Positions 16,479 to 25,436 of a stretch of 64,000 nucleotides of DNA are shown here, piece by piece; within the stretch, counting starts at the first letter, position 1, and each line of letters begins with the position of its first letter. The notes under the pieces were generated by a model. The model searched no databases. It was not told where the DNA came from and saw nothing but the letters and a program-made list of their open reading frames with translations. Both the position numbers and the translations under genes were made by a program. Source of the stretch: Natrinema pallidum DSM 3751 (lineage in GTDB: Archaea > Halobacteriota > Halobacteria > Halobacteriales > Natrialbaceae); NCBI RefSeq assembly GCF_000337615.1, contig NZ_AOII01000037.1, forward strand, positions 1 to 64,000. The letters run 5' to 3'.

Positions 16479-17840
16479 TCACGCGTGGAGGAAACTCATC
16501 GCGTAGAACAGCGACCGCTCGTAGACATCCGGTTCGATCGAGAACCCCAGATGCGAGCCGATGTAGGCGTTGTTGAAGTGGGCGTGCCGCGGTCCCTTCA
16601 GGATTCGCAGCGTCAGCCGGGGGTCCATCTCCATCCGGACTCGTCGCCGATCGGTTCGCTCCGGGAGCCCGTCGGTGATTTCGTGCTCGCCGCCGTCGGC
16701 CGTAAACCGCAGGTAGCGGTCGTCGACCAGCGAGAGGACGACCTCGGTCTCCGACTCGAACCCGATCTCGCGGCGCTTCGCGTCGAAGTTCTCGTAGGCC
16801 GCGGGCACGTACTCCCGGAACTCCGCCGGCGTCGGCATCGGATCCGACTCGTAGGTGAACTCCCGGTCCGCCAGTTCGGTGTCGATGTACTCCCGGCGCG
16901 CGTCGGGATCGACGGGCTCGTAGGGGTCGGATTGCTCGCCGGCGGCGACATCGAACCAGTCGCCGCTGTTGAGGAGCACGCACTCGGCGTCGTCGTCGAC
17001 CCGGTCCTCCTCCGCGAAGTAGTCCCGCGCCTGCGTTCGCGTCGACCGCGCGACGTACTCGTTCAGGTCCGCGAGGTCGCCCGCGAGCGTGTAACTCCCC
17101 GCGAAGGGCATGTAGTAGTCGGGCTCGAGCAGTTCGAGGAAGCCGACGGCGTTGTCCAGCGACTGGAGCCGGCGCTCCTCGCGTTCGGCGAGCAGTTTCT
17201 CGTGGGAGTAGTCGATCCGGCCCTGCGGATAGCCGCCGGCGAAGGTGTACTGCAGCATCGCGAGATCGATCTCGCCGTACTGCTGTTTCACGCGGCCGGC
17301 GGCGTGTCGGGACATCGGCCAGCGACAGTCGTTCAGATTGAGGACGGTGTGCTCGCCGTCGTCGAAGACCGCCATGGAGTCGATCTGCGTCGAGCCGTCG
17401 ATCCCCTGCGTGCTCGCGTCCTCGGCCATCCACGGACAGGCAAAGTGGTTCCCACAAACCTCGGGGTCGCAGTCGTCCGACGCGAGCACGTTCACGTACA
17501 GGTCCCCGCCGAGGTGAACCCGCTCGTCGTGTGGGAGTTCGCGGACGCCGAACCCGGCCGCTTCGACGTTGTGTTTGAGGAAGTCCCAGTTGTAGTCGTG
17601 TATCAGAACCGGAATGTCGGAGTCGAGGCGCTCGAGCGTCGCCCGATGACAGTGATCCGGATGAATGTGCGAGATGTAGATGTAATCGACGTGATTGAGG
17701 TCTTCGGGGTCGAGTTCGACTGGCGGATAGTGTGCCCAGGCACCGTAGAACGCGCCGTCGACGATCCAGGGGTCACAGAGGACTGCCGTGTCTTCCGATT
17801 CGACGAGAACGGTTGACGATTTGATGTGCCGAACGCGCAT
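16479..17840 (-). CDS. Metallo-beta-lactamase fold hydrolase (CMP-NeuAc hydroxylase-like)
   Basis: A 453-aa protein. The MBL fold occupies residues 1-230: VDYIYISHIHPDHCHRATLERL gives the HxHxDH metal motif, and later ligands are in LNLNDCRW and FAGSYTLAG. The size, the MRVRHIKSSTVLVE start and the C-terminal domain (PRHAHFNNAYIGSHLGF) resemble the CMAH/UlaG-like branch rather than beta-lactamases or RNases. It has no Rieske cluster, so true CMP-sialic acid hydroxylation is unlikely. The substrate is unknown. It is divergent from the cystathionine synthase/lyase gene, with its own TATA box at 17865-17871. Confidence 0.78.
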   Translation of the reverse strand: MRVRHIKSSTVLVESEDTAVLCDPWIVDGAFYGAWAHYPPVELDPEDLNHVDYIYISHIHPDHCHRATLERLDSDIPVLIHDYNWDFLKHNVEAAGFGVRELPHDERVHLGGDLYVNVLASDDCDPEVCGNHFACPWMAEDASTQGIDGSTQIDSMAVFDDGEHTVLNLNDCRWPMSRHAAGRVKQQYGEIDLAMLQYTFAGGYPQGRIDYSHEKLLAEREERRLQSLDNAVGFLELLEPDYYMPFAGSYTLAGDLADLNEYVARSTRTQARDYFAEEDRVDDDAECVLLNSGDWFDVAAGEQSDPYEPVDPDARREYIDTELADREFTYESDPMPTPAEFREYVPAAYENFDAKRREIGFESETEVVLSLVDDRYLRFTADGGEHEITDGLPERTDRRRVRMEMDPRLTLRILKGPRHAHFNNAYIGSHLGFSIEPDVYERSLFYAMSFLHA

Positions 17841-17864
17841 ATGGCTTGAAATGACAATCGGACG

Positions 17865-17871
17865 GATATAC
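17865..17871 (-). promoter_or_regulatory. TATA box of the MBL-fold gene
   Basis: GGATATA, read as TATATCC on the transcribed strand, lies 27 nt before the ATG at 17840, a leaderless arrangement. Confidence 0.5.
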
Positions 17872-18001
17872 GCTCGCAGGAGCTACACAGTCTGAGAACG
17901 AATCCGCCGTCGAGAACGAACGGAGTCGAGCCGCCGGCGGGACCGTCGATGCCTCGGCCGAGAGAGCAAGAGTAACCCCGCTCGATTTCGTTGGGGTCGG
18001 T

Positions 18002-19168
18002 ATGGACGACGACTCCGACCGACGAATCGAGACCAGATCGATCCACGCCGGCCAGAACCCGGACGAGGAAACCGGCGCGCTGATGACCCCGATCCACGCC
18101 AACTCGACCTATAAACAGGACGCCCCTGGCGCACATCGTGGCTACGAGTACTCCCGGACCGGCAACCCGACCCGAACGGACCTCGAGGCGAACCTCGCGA
18201 GCCTGGAACACGCCGAGTACGGCCGGGCGTTCGCCAGCGGGATGGCCGCGATCAACACCGTCCTCAATCTGCTCGAGGCCGGCGACCACGTCATCACCGG
18301 CAACGACGTCTACGGCGGCACCCACCGCATCTTCACACAGGTCTACGAGGACTACGATATCGAGTTCTCGTTCGTCGATATGACCGACCTCGACGAGATC
18401 GACGCGGCGTTTCGCGAGGAGACGGCACTGCTCTGGCTCGAGACGCCGACGAACCCGCTCATGTCGATCGTCGATATCGCGGGCGCGGCCGAGATCGCCC
18501 ACGACAACGACGCGCTCTGTGCGATCGACAACACCTTCGCGACGCCGTATCTCCAGCGGCCGCTCGACCTCGGGGCGGACATCGTCTCCCACTCGCTGAC
18601 CAAGTACCTCGGGGGCCACTCGGACGTGGTCGGCGGCGCGCTCCTGACGAACGACGAGGAGTTAGACGAACGGTTCGGCTTCTACCAGAATTCCGTCGGC
18701 GCGACGCCCGGCCCATTCGAATCCTTCCTCGTCCTCCGAGGCACCAAGACCCTGCCCGTCCGCATGGACCGCCACTGCGAGAACGCCCGCGCGATCGCCG
18801 AGTGGCTCGACGATCATCCCGACGTCGAGCGGGTCTACTACCCGGGCCTCGAGTCCCACCCCGGCCACGAGATCGCCGCCGAACAGATGGACGACTTCGG
18901 CGGCATGTTGAGTTTCGAACTCGACGCGACCCTTGAGGAAGCGAGCGAGGTCGTCTCGAACACCGAGGTGTTCACGCTCGCGGAGAGCCTCGGCGGGGTC
19001 GAGAGCCTGATCGAACAGCCCGCACCGATGACCCACGCCGCGATTCCCCGCGAGGAGCGCATCGAGGCCGGACTCACGGACAGCCTGATCCGTGCGAGCG
19101 TCGGCATCGAGCACGTCGACGACCTGATCGCCGACCTCGAAAGCGCGATCGACGCCGTTCTGGCGTAA
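18002..19168 (+). CDS. Cystathionine gamma-synthase / gamma-lyase (PLP)
   Basis: A 388-aa fold-type I PLP enzyme of the Cys/Met metabolism family. TRSIHAGQNPDEETGA is the family start, YEYSRTGNPTR contacts PLP phosphate, and SHSLTKYLGGHSDVVGG has the PLP-binding Lys (about residue 202). EQPAPMTHAAIPREERIEAGLTDSLIRASVGIEH is the C-terminal substrate-binding region. Synthases make cystathionine from an activated homoserine and cysteine; lyases break cystathionine to cysteine. Sequence alone does not separate the two. It is monocistronic. Confidence 0.93.
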   Translation: MDDDSDRRIETRSIHAGQNPDEETGALMTPIHANSTYKQDAPGAHRGYEYSRTGNPTRTDLEANLASLEHAEYGRAFASGMAAINTVLNLLEAGDHVITGNDVYGGTHRIFTQVYEDYDIEFSFVDMTDLDEIDAAFREETALLWLETPTNPLMSIVDIAGAAEIAHDNDALCAIDNTFATPYLQRPLDLGADIVSHSLTKYLGGHSDVVGGALLTNDEELDERFGFYQNSVGATPGPFESFLVLRGTKTLPVRMDRHCENARAIAEWLDDHPDVERVYYPGLESHPGHEIAAEQMDDFGGMLSFELDATLEEASEVVSNTEVFTLAESLGGVESLIEQPAPMTHAAIPREERIEAGLTDSLIRASVGIEHVDDLIADLESAIDAVLA

Positions 19169-19275
19169 CCGAGCGACCGACGCCGGCCATCTCCGGGGTC
19201 CCGACGGCCGAAATCCAGCCGCGTGCCCGTCCAAACGGCCAGTGAACTTTACATGGTTGACCTTCGAGTTTATCC

Positions 19276-21018
19276 ATGGTCCTCGGGACGGGAATCGACC
19301 TCATTCAGGCAATCTACGCGATCGTCGCCGTCAATAGCCTCGTGCTCGCCGCCGTCCTCTACCGACACCGCGAGCGGATCGGCGCGATCCCGTTACTCGT
19401 GAACGTCCTGGCGACGGGGCTGTGGGCCGCATCGCTGTTGGCCAGAACGGCCGTCGACCCGGAGAGCGCCCTCGCCCACGCACTGTTGGTGAGCCTCTTT
19501 CTCGGCGTCGGACTGTATCTGCTGACACTGCTCGTGTTCACGCTCGAGTATACCGGACGGGAACAGTTTGTCAGGCCGTCGACGATCGCGATACTCTCGA
19601 TCGAGCCGCTACTGGTACTCGCCTTCATCGCCGTGAATCCCGGACAGCGGTTCTTCACCGTGGTCGACGGCACCGTCGAGTGGGGGATCGTGTTCTGGGC
19701 ACACGTGGTCTACGCCTACGCGATTCTGACCGTCGCCACGGTGTTGATCGTCGGCCTCCTCTATCGTTCGCAGTCCCTCTACCGGGGCCAGACCGCCACG
19801 CTGGTCGTCGGGACGGTCGCGGCCTGGGCCGCGAACGCCCTCTACGTCTTCGGCCCCGTCGATGTCGAGGTCTCGCCGGTCGGGTTCCTCGTGACCGGGG
19901 CCCTGTACGCGGTCGCGATCACGCGCTACCGGCTGACCGATATCGTCCCGATCGCTCGCGACCGCGTGCTGGCGACCGTTTCGGACGCCGTCTTCGTCGT
20001 CGACGAGCAGGAACGGTTGATCGATCTGAACCCCGTCGGCCGGGACCTGCTCGAGGACATCGACTCGTCCCCGATCGGGGCGGACATCGACGCGCTGCTG
20101 GCCGATCGTCCCGAACTCAGGGAGGGCTACCGGGACCTGACCGCCACGCCGACGCGGGGCGACCGCGAGTTCGAACTCAGTGACGGGCACTATCACGTCC
20201 GGACGACGCCGATCGAGGACGGCCGCGACCGTCAGGTCGGCTGGCTCGTTATGATCCGAGACATTACGGACCGCAAGCGTCGGGAAGCACAACTCGAGCG
20301 ACAGAACGAGCGCCTCGAGCAGTTCGCCGACCTGGTCTCCCACGATCTTCGCAATCCCTTGAACGTCGCGAACGGCTACCTCGACCTCGCTCGGGAAGCC
20401 GACGACGACGCGGCGTATCTGGCGGAAATCGAGCAGTCCCACGACCGGATGGAAACCATCATCGAGGACGTCCTCACGCTCGCTCGCGAGGGGGCAGACG
20501 TGACCGATCCGGAGCCGGTCGCGCTGGCTGCCATCGCCGGCCGGGCGTGGAGCGGCGTCGATACCGGCGCGACGTCGATCACGATCGACGCCGACGTCAC
20601 GGTTCTTGCCGATCCCGAGCGGACCACGCGACTGCTCGAGAACCTGTTTCGCAATGCGATCGAGCACGGAAGCGAGCGTGGAGACAGTGCCGACCTCGAA
20701 ATCACGGTGGGAACGCTCGCAGACGCGCCCGGCGGCTCGGTCACGGGGTTTTACGTCGCGGACGACGGCGTCGGGATTCCACCAGCCAAGCGCGAGCACG
20801 TCTTCGAGGGGGGCTACACGACCGACGAGGACGGAACGGGGCTCGGGCTCTCGATCGTCTCCGAGATCGCGACGGCCCACGAGTGGACCGCATCCGTCAC
20901 CGAAAGCGAGACCGGCGGTGCCCGATTCGAGTTCCGCGGCGTCGAGACGACCGCGGACGCGCCGGCCTCGAACGGCGGTTCGGAACCCGACCTCGAGTCC
21001 GACTCGGTAGAGCCCTAA
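19276..21018 (+). CDS. Sensor histidine kinase with 7TM and PAS domains
   Basis: A 580-aa membrane kinase. Residues 1-225 contain seven hydrophobic segments (a HisKA_7TM-type sensor). Residues 235-330 form a PAS domain (LATVSDAVFVVDEQERLIDLNPVG and MIRDITDRKR). The kinase core has the H-box FADLVSHDLRNPLNVANGYL (His about 356), N-box LFRNAIEHG, G1 ADDGVGIPP and G2 GTGLGLSI. It should autophosphorylate in response to a membrane or light/redox cue and pass phosphate to a receiver not found nearby. CTTTACAT about 26 nt upstream is a TATA candidate. The signal is unknown. Confidence 0.92.
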   Translation: MVLGTGIDLIQAIYAIVAVNSLVLAAVLYRHRERIGAIPLLVNVLATGLWAASLLARTAVDPESALAHALLVSLFLGVGLYLLTLLVFTLEYTGREQFVRPSTIAILSIEPLLVLAFIAVNPGQRFFTVVDGTVEWGIVFWAHVVYAYAILTVATVLIVGLLYRSQSLYRGQTATLVVGTVAAWAANALYVFGPVDVEVSPVGFLVTGALYAVAITRYRLTDIVPIARDRVLATVSDAVFVVDEQERLIDLNPVGRDLLEDIDSSPIGADIDALLADRPELREGYRDLTATPTRGDREFELSDGHYHVRTTPIEDGRDRQVGWLVMIRDITDRKRREAQLERQNERLEQFADLVSHDLRNPLNVANGYLDLAREADDDAAYLAEIEQSHDRMETIIEDVLTLAREGADVTDPEPVALAAIAGRAWSGVDTGATSITIDADVTVLADPERTTRLLENLFRNAIEHGSERGDSADLEITVGTLADAPGGSVTGFYVADDGVGIPPAKREHVFEGGYTTDEDGTGLGLSIVSEIATAHEWTASVTESETGGARFEFRGVETTADAPASNGGSEPDLESDSVEP

Positions 21019-21064
21019 CCGGTCGCGGACTCGCTGGATTCCTCACGAAGCGGAGTCGGTTCCG

Positions 21065-22204
21065 TCACTCGTCGCGGGTGCCACCGTCCAGATAGTACTG
21101 AATCCGGTCTCGGCTCGATTCGGCCACTTTCACGAACGCGACGACGCGCTCGTCGTCCTCGCGGCGGTCGAACCGACGGTCGATCGTCAGCGACTGGTCG
21201 TCTAGGTGCTCGAACAGCGCGTCGATCGCGTCGGGGTCGCCCCTGACGGTATGGCGTTCCCCGACCTGATCGCCGTCTCGAACGTCGCGAATGGTCGAGA
21301 CCATCGGGTGGAGGATCGATTCGCCGAGGTCTCGCGCTCGCTCACGGAGTCGGTCGTCGGAGTCGCCCGATTCGACGGCCTGAAACGCGTCACGAACGAT
21401 CCGGGAGAAGACGAAGTCCCGGCCGTGTTCGAAGGGGAGCGAGAACGCGTAGGCGAGTTCCGCGTGATGGTGGGACTCCGTCGTGTACTTGATCATCGAC
21501 TCGCCGTCCGCCGATTTGACGACGACGCCCTCCCGTCCCGCCGCATCGAGTTCGTCGATGGCGTCTCGCACCGTCTCCACGGCGGCGGACGGCTCCGAGC
21601 GCCCGAACCACCGCGGCTGGCCGACGCTGTACTCCGCACAGAGGGTCCGTCGGTCGGCCACGGGAACGGGATCGCCGGACTCCCGGTCCCGAACGTCGAA
21701 CACCCGAAACTCGTGGGAGTCGATGTCCTCGTAGTCGTGGCTCGTGTAGGGCGTCTCCGGCCCGATCAGCTCGGTACAGAGGACTTTCGTCGGATGCTCC
21801 GCGAAGAAAGCAGCCAACGGAAGCCGGTCGCGCGCTCGTGCCGTCGTATACGGACAGACGTAGCCGCCCCTAGTGAACGCAAGGGGAGCATCACCGTCGT
21901 CTCCGGCGACCGCGATGCGGACGTTGAACCCGTCCAATTTCTCCTCGATGGCGACGCTATCGGTCCCCTGGAAGAACGAGGGGATACCGGGCTCGAGCAC
22001 GAGGACCCGCGGAATGCTTGGATAGCCGCGGACGACGGCGTCGCTCTCCTCGACGATGACCGTTCCGCGCTCGACGCCGTGGCGGGCGGCGGTCAGCACG
22101 TGGTGGGTCCGACCGCCCACCGACCGCTGCTCGAAGTGTTCGAAGAGGTCAGCGGGCTCGTCGGTGGTGGCCCCGAGCCGCTCGAGGTAGTCCTCGCGGT
22201 CCAT
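21065..22204 (-). CDS. ATP-dependent RNA ligase, Rnl3 family
   Basis: A 379-aa enzyme of the archaeal Rnl3 type (Pab1020-like). Nucleotidyltransferase motif I is IEEKLDGFNVRIA (Lys about 103, the adenylation site), motif Ia GGYVCPYTTAR, motif III-like FRVFDVRDR, motif IV GREGVVVKSADG and motif V MIKYTT. The C-terminal 130 residues form the helical dimer domain seen in this family. It joins RNA 5'-phosphate and 3'-OH ends or circularises RNA. The ATG at 22204 gives MDREDYLERL; the longer frame is basic. It is divergent from the PIN partner gene at 22337, and this pairing is a recurrent archaeal feature. Confidence 0.88.
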   Translation of the reverse strand: MDREDYLERLGATTDEPADLFEHFEQRSVGGRTHHVLTAARHGVERGTVIVEESDAVVRGYPSIPRVLVLEPGIPSFFQGTDSVAIEEKLDGFNVRIAVAGDDGDAPLAFTRGGYVCPYTTARARDRLPLAAFFAEHPTKVLCTELIGPETPYTSHDYEDIDSHEFRVFDVRDRESGDPVPVADRRTLCAEYSVGQPRWFGRSEPSAAVETVRDAIDELDAAGREGVVVKSADGESMIKYTTESHHHAELAYAFSLPFEHGRDFVFSRIVRDAFQAVESGDSDDRLRERARDLGESILHPMVSTIRDVRDGDQVGERHTVRGDPDAIDALFEHLDDQSLTIDRRFDRREDDERVVAFVKVAESSRDRIQYYLDGGTRDE

Positions 22205-22336
22205 GCGTCGTTCGACCACGTTCCCGGTAAAAAACACCGGGCCGGGTGTCGATCGGTTGCGGAGACGATCGGTCACACCGGCCGAGAGCCGGTCGCCGGG
22301 ACGAGACCTATGTAGCGCCCCGTGCAACGTCCGACC

Positions 22337-23023
22337 ATGCCCGGGGAACTGCCGCGCCAACAGTTCGTCCTCGACACGTCGCTGTTCATCACCGAGGAGA
22401 TCCGGCGGGACGACGACTCGCTCGAGGACGCCGTCGTCCGGTTACTCGAACGTATCGCGACCGCGCGGCTCGAACTCAACATCTCCTGTTACGTGCCGCC
22501 GTCGATTCACGACGAACTCGCGACGATGTTACGCGAACGCGCCGTCGACGAGGCGGTGTTCTCGCGGCTCGACACGTGGGTCGTCCGCAAGAGCCCGGAC
22601 CGGTACGGCGTCACGATCCCGGCGGACATCGTCTACGACTTCATCGACGAGATGAGCGATCGGGTCGACCGCGGTCTCCGCGTCTCGGAGAAGGCGATCC
22701 GCGAGGTCGAACAACTCGATCCCGAGGCGCTCGCCGGCGGGTCGAACGACGACGGCCGCGAGGAGTACATGACCGACGCCGACCGCATCCTCTCGGATAT
22801 GCGTGACAAGTACCGCAGCGCGCTCCGCCAGGGCGTCCTCGACTCCCGTGAGGACTTCGACCTCCTGATCCTCGCTCGCGAACTCGACGCCGGCGTCGTC
22901 ACTGAGGATCGGGGGATCATCTCCTGGGCCGACGAGTTCGGCCTGCGCTACGTCCGGGGCGGGCAGTTCCCGACGCTGCTCGAGGAGTACCTGCGCGCGG
23001 CCGGCGTCGAGGACGAGGCGTGA
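22337..23023 (+). CDS. RNA ligase partner protein (PIN domain)
   Basis: A 228-aa protein with PIN nuclease features: [16 protein letters not shown] (first acidic residue, 10-25), [35 protein letters not shown] (late acidic triad, 175-210). It matches the archaeal family named RNA-ligase partner, found beside Rnl3 ligases. The catalytic acids look intact, so it may cut RNA whose ends the ligase then joins; this has not been shown, as far as I know. The ATG at 22337 precedes the conserved [10 protein letters not shown]. The two genes are 132 nt apart and divergent. Confidence 0.85.
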   Translation: MPGELPRQQFVLDTSLFITEEIRRDDDSLEDAVVRLLERIATARLELNISCYVPPSIHDELATMLRERAVDEAVFSRLDTWVVRKSPDRYGVTIPADIVYDFIDEMSDRVDRGLRVSEKAIREVEQLDPEALAGGSNDDGREEYMTDADRILSDMRDKYRSALRQGVLDSREDFDLLILARELDAGVVTEDRGIISWADEFGLRYVRGGQFPTLLEEYLRAAGVEDEA

Positions 23024-23293
23024 GTTATATTTCCACGAGCGACGACCCCGCGCCACGTGGCGGGTGCGGGCCGTCGTGGTCGGCCGGAACGCCTCGCTGT
23101 CCCCTCTCCGTCTTGACGCTCGAGGGTCGCTGCTGTCCCGATTCCCGGCCGTCGCCGACGCTGCCGTCCGCAGCGACAATATTGGGTAGGGGGTCGTTCC
23201 CTCTACGGGTAACTCAGCGGAGCAACCGACAGTCTTCGTGAGACCCGGCGATAAAAAGGCGCGATCAACTGGCTCGTCGCTGTTGCCGGCGAG

Positions 23294-23896
23294 CTACTCG
23301 AAGTGGTCGAGGCAGGTCTGGTACTCCTCTTCGGCCTTCTCCCAGTTGACGACGTCGAAGAAGGCGTCGATGAAGTCCCCGCGGTCCGGACCGTAATCGT
23401 AGTAGTAGGAGTGCTCCCAGACGTCCAGCGCGAGCACTGGATGTGCGCCCCAGAGCGCGCCCTGGTCGTGCTTGTCGACCGCGACGTTGCGAAGTTGCTT
23501 CGAAACCGGATCGTACACCAGCAGTGCCCAGCCACCGGCGGCACCGGCAGCGGCCTCGAACTCGCCCTTCCAGCCCTCGTAGGACCCGAAGTCCTCTTCG
23601 ATGCGGTCGGCGAGGTCGCCGTCCGGCTCGCCGCCGCCGTTGGGGGACATGTTCTCCCAGAACAGCGTGTGGAGATAGTGACCACAGCCGTTGTGAGTGA
23701 CGTTTTTGAGGGCTCCGGGCGTCGAGCCGAAGTCATTCTCCTCGCGGTTCTCCGCGAGCGTCTCCTCGGCGGCGTTGAGGCCGTTGACGTAGCCCTGGTG
23801 GTGCGTATCGTGATGCCAGGTCAGTACCTGTTCGGACAGTGCCGGTTCGAGCGCATCGTAATCGTACGGGAGTGGTGGAAGTTCGTGATCAGTCAT
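23294..23896 (-). CDS. sod: Superoxide dismutase (Mn/Fe)
   Basis: A 200-aa Mn/Fe superoxide dismutase that converts superoxide to oxygen and peroxide. Metal ligands: His in VLTWHHDTHHQGYVNGL (residue about 29), His in GHYLHTLFWENMSP (about 77), and Asp/His in LALDVWEHSYYYDYG (about 162 and 166). KHDQGALWG carries the Gln typical of the Mn form. The ATG at 23896 has a Shine-Dalgarno-like GAGGUG 8 nt upstream. Haloarchaeal homologues are Mn enzymes. Confidence 0.95.
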   Translation of the reverse strand: MTDHELPPLPYDYDALEPALSEQVLTWHHDTHHQGYVNGLNAAEETLAENREENDFGSTPGALKNVTHNGCGHYLHTLFWENMSPNGGGEPDGDLADRIEEDFGSYEGWKGEFEAAAGAAGGWALLVYDPVSKQLRNVAVDKHDQGALWGAHPVLALDVWEHSYYYDYGPDRGDFIDAFFDVVNWEKAEEEYQTCLDHFE

Positions 23897-23991
23897 AGTA
23901 TGCACCTCACGTTCCGTATCGGTATCTCGCCTGTTAAGTTTTGAGGAGTGAGACGATATCACACCCCATAAATGCATGGCCGTCCTGTCTC

Positions 23992-24020
23992 GTGGGTTCC
24001 CGACACTTCAGTGAACCCAC
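23992..24020. repeat. 8-bp inverted repeat upstream of sod
   Basis: GTGGGTTC (23992-23999) and GAACCCAC (24013-24020) are perfect inverted copies around a 13-nt loop, with a small inner CACttcaGTG. It lies between the stop of the DUF7344 gene and the sod promoter on the same strand, about 100 nt before sod. It has no U-tract, so an operator or a non-canonical terminator is possible. Confidence 0.55.
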
Positions 24021-24104
24021 TACGAACTGCGTATTAAACCTTTCAGCAACGACCTCATACTGTGCTTCCGTCGCGCAAGCGTGCGTAACAGTTCCGTCCC
24101 CGAC

Positions 24105-24512
24105 TCACTCGAACTCCTTGTGGTGGGCGTGCTCGAGCCACTCTTCCAGCGACGGTTGGGTCCAGTACCGAACCGTCTCGCTCCGTCGGTCGTGTTCGAG
24201 GACCCCCGCGTCCTCGAGTTTCGGCAGGTGGACGTGCTGGAGTTCCAGTTGCACTCCCGTTCGCTGATCCGTCGCATCCGAGTCGGCCGTCGAACCCGTG
24301 GTCGACTCCCCATCGGCGGTGTCACATGCCGTCGCCTCCTCGAGGGCGATGACGTTTTCGGTGAGGTTTTCGATCGTTGCGACGCCGTCCGGCCGGTCGT
24401 TGAGGTCGTAGAGGACGTATCGCCGCCGACTGTTCGAAAGCAAGTCGAAAACGAGGTCCAGCGACGGCGGTACGGCCGCCGTCAACGCGGTCGCTCCCTC
24501 CTGTTCACGCAT
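24105..24512 (-). CDS. DUF7344 winged-helix (ArsR-like) regulator
   Basis: A 135-aa haloarchaeal regulator. SLDLVFDLLSNSRRRYVLYDL starts a winged helix, and LQHVHLPKLEDAGVLEHDRRSETVRYW is the recognition helix plus wing. A 30-residue Ser/Thr/Asp-rich insert (about residues 62-92) lies inside the domain. The family is abundant in haloarchaea as free-standing transcription factors. It lies upstream of sod on the same strand, with a perfect inverted repeat 31-51 nt before its start codon that could be an autoregulatory site. Confidence 0.82.
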   Translation of the reverse strand: MREQEGATALTAAVPPSLDLVFDLLSNSRRRYVLYDLNDRPDGVATIENLTENVIALEEATACDTADGESTTGSTADSDATDQRTGVQLELQHVHLPKLEDAGVLEHDRRSETVRYWTQPSLEEWLEHAHHKEFE

Positions 24513-24971
24513 CCACGAACCACCTACCGTGTGTTACCATTCGAAACCACCATGAGTGGTTTCAATAGCCGACACATTAGGCCTTACGTCTCCCTAGAAA
24601 AATACCTGTGTTCTATTCGTGCGCAATAGTTTAGATTATAACTCCCAGGTCGCTCCGCTCTCGTCTTCGAACGACCGGCGCTGAAGGCCGTTGCGGCGGT
24701 AATGCCCCGTTCGATTGGGGTTGTCGAGCCGTTGTTTCATCCGACCGCCGCACTGACGCGGCCCGGAACGCCGGCATCCGACCGGCCGTTCGCAGATGGC
24801 GCTGCGGCTCCGAACGCGAGACGAGCGCAGACACCCGACCGAGAGAGGCGACTGTACGTTCTGTTGGCACTCTCGAAGTGAGTCGATAAAGACGGACCGA
24901 TAAACCGACTCGGCCTCGTCGTCCCGCGGGCGGGTTGCCGCTCGAGCGGGGAGGCCGCTACTGCGGCGGCG
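24513..24971. other. 459-nt gap without a convincing gene
   Basis: It holds the inverted repeat at 24543-24563, an AT-rich patch at 24597-24645 (GAAAAATACC; TTTAGATTATAAC) and the ndk downstream region. The longest frames here are arginine/serine-rich and lack the acidic composition of halophilic proteins. I see no RNA gene signature. Confidence 0.6.
24543..24563. repeat. 8-bp inverted repeat before the DUF7344 gene
   Basis: GAAACCAC-catga-GTGGTTTC is perfect. It lies either over the core promoter (about -31 to -51 from the ATG) or, if the TATA-like GGTATTTTT at about 24596-24604 is used, in the 5' leader as an RNA hairpin. Either would suit control of the regulator by itself. Confidence 0.6.
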
Positions 24972-25436
24972 TTACTCGTAGAGCCACTCGGCGTCGTGCT
25001 GCTCGTAGTCGATCAGCTCGTCGTCGTCGAAGTGGATCGCGATTTCGCGTTCGTTCGCGCCCTCGTCCTCGTGGTCGGCCGCGTGCACGACGTTCCGGCC
25101 GAGATCGAGCGCGTAATCGCCCCGGATCGTTCCGGGGGCAGCCTCGAGCGGGTCGGTCTCGCCGATCATCTGGCGGACCTGGCGGGTCGCGTCCTGACCC
25201 TCCCAGACCATCGGGACGACTGGTCCCGAGGTGATGAAGTCCACGAGGTCGTCGTAAAACGGCTTGTCCTCGTGTTCGCCGTAGTGTTCTTCCGCCCGTT
25301 CCCGGGGCATGTTCTCGACTTTGATGCCGACGAGCTTGAGCCCGCGGTCCTCGAGTCGAGAGACGACTTCGCCCACGAGTCCGCGCGCGAAGGCGTCGGG
25401 CTTGACCATCACGAAGGTGCGTTCGTGATCGCTCAT
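24972..25436 (-). CDS. ndk: Nucleoside diphosphate kinase
   Basis: A 154-aa enzyme that moves phosphate from ATP to other NDPs. It starts [19 protein letters not shown], the family signature. The catalytic histidine is in [19 protein letters not shown]. The usual HGSD/HASD Ser is Ala here, and the acidic insertion DHEDEGANE is haloarchaeal. The ATG overlaps the rpl24e stop by 3 nt (ATGA), so it is co-translated with ribosomal proteins L7Ae, S28e and L24e, a conserved archaeal operon. Confidence 0.95.
   Translation of the reverse strand: MSDHERTFVMVKPDAFARGLVGEVVSRLEDRGLKLVGIKVENMPRERAEEHYGEHEDKPFYDDLVDFITSGPVVPMVWEGQDATRQVRQMIGETDPLEAAPGTIRGDYALDLGRNVVHAADHEDEGANEREIAIHFDDDELIDYEQHDAEWLYE

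Noticed and set aside
15942-17816. 624-codon plus-strand frame
   Set aside because: It runs opposite to rpl21e, its promoter and the MBL-fold gene, all supported by motifs; composition is that of an antisense shadow.
23024-23293. Palindrome CGCCACGTGGCG (23051-23062) as an operator
   Set aside because: It lies between two convergent genes with no promoter nearby; a chance GC-rich palindrome or transcript-end structure is more likely.
24631-24870. 79-codon minus-strand frame in the gap before ndk
   Set aside because: Arginine/serine-rich, not acidic, no start signals and no domain; typical GC-driven noise.
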